A DNA stretch of 64,000 bases from Budorcas taxicolor (lineage: Eukaryota; Chordata; Mammalia; Artiodactyla; Bovidae): assembly GCF_023091745.1 (NCBI RefSeq), contig NC_068935.1, positions 62,768,724 through 62,832,723 of the forward strand, given 5' to 3'. The notes under the pieces are model-generated. The model had not been told where the DNA came from and did not search any database. It was given only the letters and a program-made list of their open reading frames with translations. The position numbers were made by a program, and so were the translations under genes. Position 1 is the stretch's first letter, and every line of letters begins with the position of its first letter. Positions 58,741-64,000 of this stretch are shown here, piece by piece.

Positions 58741-58897
58741 CTTGGGAGCAAAAGACAGTGACAGGCCCTGAGTGACCCTGCTCAAAGCCACACTAGATGT
58801 AGCTTCAGAACACGCCTTCCTCCTCTCTCCTCAAGCTGCGGTCAAACCCTGCCTCCTCCTCCAGGTCGGTCTCAGAACACCCCAGATGCACATCAGC

Positions 58898-58927
<30 letters not shown>
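58898..58927. repeat. (CA)n microsatellite
   Basis: About 15 uninterrupted CA units. A short ta/ca-rich tract follows at about 59045-59075. Confidence 0.95.
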
Positions 58928-58929
<2 letters not shown>

Positions 58930-59089
58930 GATATTCATGAATCTTTCATATATATAGTCACTCTTTTGTAATGGCTTTACAAAAATAGTAATATATGAGA
59001 AGTAGAAATCGAGATCTAAACTGCCTGTGTATGCCATTAAATTCCATATATATATACACACACATACATATACACCTACCCCAGTGTTT

Positions 59090-59575
59090 CGTGTGCAGTA
59101 GCTCTTCCCTAAAAATCATCTGTTGATTATCAGGATTGAACAGTCTCAAAAATCCACATAACTGTATGATTCCATGGATAGGAAATGTCCAGCATAAGCC
59201 AATCCATAAAGACAGAAGCAAATTTGTGGTTTCTGGAGGCTGGAGGAGAGAGGAGGTGGGGAGTCACTGCTAGTGGGGATGGAGTTTCTGCTGGGAGGGA
59301 TGATAGGGTCCCAGACTGAGACAGTGGTGACTACAGCACAGCTCTGTGAATATGATAAAAACACTGAATACAACAAAAACACTTTAAATGGGTGAATTGT
59401 ATGGGATGTCAATTATATCTCAATAAAGCTGTTATTAAAACAGAAACCAAAATTGAATTGTGGTAGTGGTTACACAACTAAGTAAATTTAATAAAGCTCA
59501 TTGAAACATACAGTTAAAATGGTACATTTTATGGCATGTAAGTAATATCTCAGTAGACCTATTAAAAAAACACAC
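59090..59575 (+). repeat. Old L1M-type LINE 3' ends
   Basis: Two successive terminal motifs (tcaattatatctcaataaag at about 59409; taagtaatatctcagtagac at about 59539) suggest one element or two adjacent fragments. Within the presumed TEX28 intron. Confidence 0.5.
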
Positions 59576-61429
59576 AAAACATCACTACCTGTTGTTTACA
59601 GCCACATATTTAAGTAGCAAAAGTCTAAAAATATGTCTGGAAAAACTAAGCACCCAACAAGGATAGCAAGGTGGGAAGAAGGGGGGAAGGTGAAGGGGAG
59701 AGTTTCAAACAACTCATCTTTTAAGCTTTTATTTCTTAAATAAAATTTGAATATGTTAAGATTTGAGAAAGCTGGGGGTGGGCAGATAACCTTGACCAAG
59801 TTATTCTCTGCTTTCCCTGGGTTTGGAATATTTCATGATGTCAAAAAACCCTCTGAGGTCCCTCATTTGGGCACCAGCAAAGATGGGCTGGAAAGACACA
59901 GGCCAGACAGCTTCCAGCTCTTTAAGGAAAGCTGAGGAAAGCCTGACCAGAGCCAGGGTGACAACGCTGGATACCAGTGGGGGCCTGGAGCCCTGCAGAG
60001 AAGCAGAGGCAGGGATAGGAACTGGGAAGTGAGAAGTTCAGTTAGGTCCTGTTCAGGGACTTGACTGGCGTGCCGTGGAGATGGTCCCCAGGCAGCTGAG
60101 AAGCTGAAACACTCATTTGTGGAAGCCAGTTCATCAAGAGCCAGCTCATGATGGTATTTCAAGGAATAGTCCATCAATCTCTGCCCTGTTCCCTGTTGAG
60201 AAGAGATTGGTCTGACAACCTGACTGAGACTACCGCCCACAGAGAAGGGGAGAGAGTGGGGTGTCCACCCTGAAAGCAGATTCCCCCATGGCTGTCCTTC
60301 CATTCACATATGGGATGGCGATGCAAGGACATTCAAGATATCTACCACGTTCAAGTGTATATTCATGAATATATTCTTCATGAAGACGAAATTAGCAAGT
60401 GGATTCTTCATTAATATATTTCTAAGAACAAATGACTATACTCTTACACACATTCTTGCAGAAACTGTTGAATAAGACAATATTAACATGTAAGGCTGTT
60501 CCCTCTATCTCCCCTTATCAGTGGGGCCACAGTAGGGTCCTGGCTTGTGACACGTTCCTCCCTTGGTCAAGGACTCCTCTCTGTCTGGCTCCTACAGCCA
60601 CAGAGGTAGAAGCACCACCATGGAAAATGCTCTTATGAGGGCAAAATGATGGTCGGTCAACCAAAATGCCCCTCAAATTCTTCCAAAGCTGTTAAGGACC
60701 CTGTCTGATACAAATGGCCTCAAACATCATTGCTGCTGCAGAAAAGTATATTCTTGTTCATAGCTGAGGATGGGCTTTGACAAACTGAGCTAGAACCTAA
60801 CAGCCTGAAACATAGAGAAGTCTGAGATGGAGAGACTGAGGTGGGAAGGATGAAGCGGGCCAGATGGGGTAACCTGGTAGAGACAGAGAAACTCCTCCAA
60901 GCTCATGTGGTATATCACGCACATCCTTAGAAGTGGAGGCAGCAGCAATGGTCACACCCAGAGGAAAAGGGCATGTGAAGATGGAGCACAGGGAAGGGGA
61001 AGGTGCCGGCCTGGAAGACTGCAGTGACAAGGCCACAAGCTAAGGAAGCCAGCAGCCCCGAAAGCTGGGAGAGGCTAGAAACAGATTCATCCTTCCAGAA
61101 GGGATGCAGCCCCACCCACACACTGACTTTGACTTCACTGTGCTGACCTCCAGAACTGAGAGAATCCATCTCTGTTGTTTGAAACTGCTAAGTTTGGGAT
61201 ACTTTGTTAGGATGGCCAGACGAAAGCCCTCCAACTGCATCTAGTGGGGAGAGAACAGGGATGTGGCTAAACAGCCCACAACACGTGGCACGGCCTCAGT
61301 ACTGGCATTTTTGAATCACCTGGTCAAAAATGCCAGTAGTGTTGAGGTTGAGAAAAAAACTGCGCTTTGGTGACATCATCTAGAGTTCTCGTCCACTAGG
61401 TGACACCTGAGTTTAGGAGCCTGAAACTT
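59576..61429. other. Presumed TEX28 intron, no exon recognised
   Basis: Mixed unique sequence. A 146-codon minus-strand frame (59863-60303) shows no TMCC-like content. Confidence 0.4.
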
Positions 61430-62165
61430 CAAAGACTGACCCTACCACCAAATATTGGCAAGAGTGTGCAGCAACTCAAACTCTCACAGACTCCAAATGG
61501 GAATGTAAAGTGGTAGGATCATGCAGGAGACCTGGGTTGGGAAGGTTGATTCCTGGATGGGAAGATCTTCTGGAGGAGGGCATGGCAACCCACTCCAGTA
61601 TCCTTGCCTGGAGAATCCCATGGACAGAGGAGCCTGGAGGGCTACAGTCCATGGGGTTGCCAAGAGTTGGACATGACTGAGCAACTAAGCACAGCACATG
61701 CTGGAAAAGTTGCTTTAGATGTTGATCTGGCAATTCCACATATAAAAGCGTATGTTCACAAAAAGACATGCATAGTGTTCACAGTAGCTCTACTCCTCAC
61801 AGCCCTAACTGGTAGCAAATGAATGGGTCAATGCACTGCGTTCACATCACAGAGCACTGCTGGACAAGAAGGAATGAGCCACTCCTGCGTGCAATGCGGA
61901 TAAATCTCAAAATCATTACACTACGTGAAGAAGACACAAAGTCTGATATAATATATGCTTCCATTTACATGAAATGTACCAGAACAGACAAATCCAGAGA
62001 CGGAAAACAGATTGGTAGTTACCAGGGGCTGAGGGAAGGCAAATGGGGCATGGCAGTGTCTCTTTCCAGAGTGATGAAAACATTGGGGAACTATTATTGA
62101 TAGATGTACTTTTCATTGCACAATACTGTGAATGCACTGAATGCCATTGTACACTTTAAAATCAG
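61430..62165 (+). repeat. Old L1M-type LINE, split by a SINE
   Basis: Begins with aatattggcaagagtgtgca, is interrupted at 61519-61698, resumes with tctggcaattccacatataa and ends with cattgtacactttaaaatca. Confidence 0.6.
61519..61698 (+). mobile_element. Bov-tA SINE inside the L1M
   Basis: 5'-truncated copy with a disordered head, ending in gagcaactaagcacagcaca. Confidence 0.8.
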
Positions 62166-62649
62166 CAATTTTAGCCTTTCCAGCAGTAACAACCTCCCTG
62201 TGAGAACATGCCTCTCAAAAGGATCTCTCTCATCTCTCTCCAGAAGACAATAGGAAACACAAGAAGAAGCATCTGGTGCAGAGCTCCAATTCCTATTTCA
62301 TGGATGTGAAATGCCTAGGATGTTATAAAATCATCACTGTCTTTAGCCATGCACAAACGGTAGTTCTGTGTGTTGGCTGCTCTACTGTCTTCTGCCAGCC
62401 TACAGGAGGAAAAGCAAGGCTTACAGAAGGCTGCTCCTGCAGATGGAAGTAGCACTAAAAGTAACCTGTATCAAGAGGAATGGGAAACTGTCCCAATAAA
62501 CATGTTTTGGATAAAAAATAAAACAAAATTAATAACTTTGTGTTTTGTCAATTTTCTCTCAATTGAAAAATAAAATAGCCCTCTTGAAAGCAAATACATA
62601 TAACCTGTGAGAAGTGTCACAGAACTCTCTAGTTTGAAACCTTAGTTTG
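62166..62649. other. No gene recognised
   Basis: AT-rich unique sequence. Confidence 0.35.
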
Positions 62650-62810
62650 TGACACACCAGAGAAGACATGACAATTGCAGGGGCCTGGGTAGTGCCCAGC
62701 TCTGGACACCAGGTGACACTTCATTGAGCTGAACATATGCCCTTGTGCCTGAGACTCTGTTTCCCCATCCGTAAAGTGGGTGCTGAATGGTACAGGTGAT
62801 CAATGCTACA
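62650..62810 (-). repeat. MIR SINE
   Basis: Worn MIR in minus orientation (gagactctgtttccccatcc followed by gtaaagtgggtgc). Confidence 0.55.
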
Positions 62811-63221
62811 CGCTCCCTGTTGTCACTGTTAGCCCATTCACCATTTCTCTCAAGAAATCTGAGTCTTATGGACCTGCTTTTTGTTTTTAATGTATATTAA
62901 TCAAGGTAGGCTAACTGCTATGGCCAATGACCAGAACATCTTGGTGGCTGAAGATGATGCCAGTTTATTTCACAGTTCACTGGTGGTGGTGTTGGTGTGA
63001 GGAAGGTGCTGGCTTAGAAGCGCAACCTTGCACAATTCCCACAGAGTTTTCGAGGAGGTAGTTTGTTCTGCTCCCCTGCACAGCTGGCAGACACTAATAT
63101 GCTATGGGTTAAAAACTTACTAGAGCACCACAGTCCCATTGGCCTAGGCAGTGTGGAAACATACAAGGAAATGCACAACCTCCCTGAGTTCTGGTCTTGC
63201 TTTACATAAATCCAACCTTGA
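62811..63221. other. No gene recognised
   Basis: Unique sequence, partly resembling old repeats. Confidence 0.35.
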
Positions 63222-63625
63222 AAAGAGGACCATAAAGAAGGCTGAGCACCGAAGAATTGATGCTTTTGAACTGTGGTGTTGGAGAAGACTTTTGAGAGTC
63301 CCTTGGACTGCAAGGAGATCCAACCAGTCCATCCTAAAGGAAATCAGTCCTGAATATTCACTGGAAGGACTGATGATGAAGCTGAAGCTCCAATACTTTG
63401 GCCACCTGATGCCAAGAACTGACTCATTGGAAAAGACCCTGATGCTGGGAAAGATTGAAGGCAGGAGGAGAAGGGGACGACAGAGGATGAGATGGTTGGA
63501 TGACATCACCAACTCAATGGACATGAGTTTGAGCAAGCTCCAGGAGATGCTGAAGGACAGGGAAGCCTGATGTGCTGCAGTCCATGGGGTTACAAAGAGT
63601 TGGATGCAACAACTACAACAACCTT
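63222..63625 (+). mobile_element. BovB 3' fragment
   Basis: 5'-truncated BovB with a long preserved C-terminal frame (TIKKAEHRRIDAFELWCWRR, LKLQYFGHLM) and the aacaactacaacaa tail. One of the better-preserved copies. Confidence 0.9.
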
Positions 63626-63916
63626 GAAAAAGTCACCCTCAAAAGAAACCTGAATTGTGACTGGCTGCCTTACTTGACAGTGGGTTGCCCCTTCATACTC
63701 CTTTAACTGCCCTTCAGGGATTGGTCCAGCGGTGTTAGTGCAGGTAGGATTTCCCTATGCAAACAGAGGGTGACTGCAGGGCTCAGAGGAGGGAGCTTGG
63801 CACCTATGAGGGCGGCTGGCACCCCAAGAAGGGCTTAATAGAAATGGGGATGTCCTTGAGAGACTGAGTTTGCCTTTTTTTTCCTATTGGTGGACCCTAG
63901 TCTGGTCTTGAAAGTA
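63626..63916. other. No gene recognised
   Basis: Unique sequence near the right edge. Confidence 0.35.
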
Positions 63917-64000
63917 AAAGTGAAAGTGTCAAGTTGCTCAGTTGTATTGGACTCTGTGACCCCATGGACTGTAGCCTACCAGGTTGTCTGTCCATGGGAT
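63917..64000 (-). mobile_element. Bov-tA SINE, cut by the window edge
   Basis: Minus-strand Bov-A body start (gtgtcaagttgctcagttgt...) running off the end. Confidence 0.8.

Noticed and set aside
58898..58927. CRISPR-like array or other bacterial system
   Set aside because: The only short regular repeats are microsatellites and a 41-base minisatellite without spacers; the sequence is mammalian.
63151..63570. 139-codon frame as a gene
   Set aside because: It is the C-terminal part of a 5'-truncated BovB element.
57546..64000. A second opsin gene downstream of the first
   Set aside because: No second copy of any opsin exon is found to the right edge; TEX28 follows instead.

Overview
The window is mammalian nuclear DNA from a ruminant, most likely a bovid. 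It is dense in repeats confined to or typical of ruminants: Bov-tA and Bov-A2 SINEs and BovB (RTE-type) LINEs. Two known X-linked genes and part of a third fix its position. In order they are MECP2 exon 1 (minus strand), the cone opsin OPN1LW/OPN1MW (plus strand) and TEX28 (minus strand, 3' part). This matches the MECP2 - opsin - TEX28 order of mammalian Xq28, so the window should be X-linked.

Layout. 1-5077 is the start of MECP2 intron 1. 5078-5139 is the e1-specific first coding exon, inside a CpG island of about 4.1-5.6 kb that carries the MECP2 promoter. From 5.6 to about 38 kb is gene-poor intergenic DNA: BovB copies (6.6-9.6, 14.2-18.0, 19.7-22.3 and 26.0-26.7 kb), L1 and older LINE pieces, many Bov-tA/Bov-A2 SINEs, a MAGE-like exon fragment trapped in a BovB (about 15.9-16.07 kb) and an unidentified broken coding fragment (about 18.3-18.6 kb). 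A second, orphan CpG island lies at 38.2-39.0 kb. A homeodomain-site cluster at 42.69-42.76 kb is the best candidate for the cone-opsin locus control region. The opsin proximal promoter with its TATA box is at 44.57-44.65 kb.

OPN1LW occupies 44711-57545 in six exons of 112, 297, 169, 166, 240 and 111 coding bases. All junctions are GT-AG, and the exons encode an apparently intact 364-residue opsin. The five spectral tuning sites read A180, H197, Y277, T285, A308, which is a long-wave type with the short allele at site 180. Only one opsin copy is present. TEX28 converges on it tail to tail, with its stop codon 418 bases past the opsin stop. The last TEX28 coding exon has an in-frame TAG just before the membrane segments, which would remove the membrane anchor if real.

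MECP2 and the opsin diverge from the roughly 39 kb intergenic stretch; the opsin and TEX28 converge. I found no evidence of a new multi-gene system. The most checkable novelties are the orphan CpG island, the TEX28 stop, the foldback repeat and SINE-split minisatellite in opsin intron 1, and the MAGE fragment. Repeat family names are recognised by eye, and repeat borders are approximate unless target-site duplications are given.
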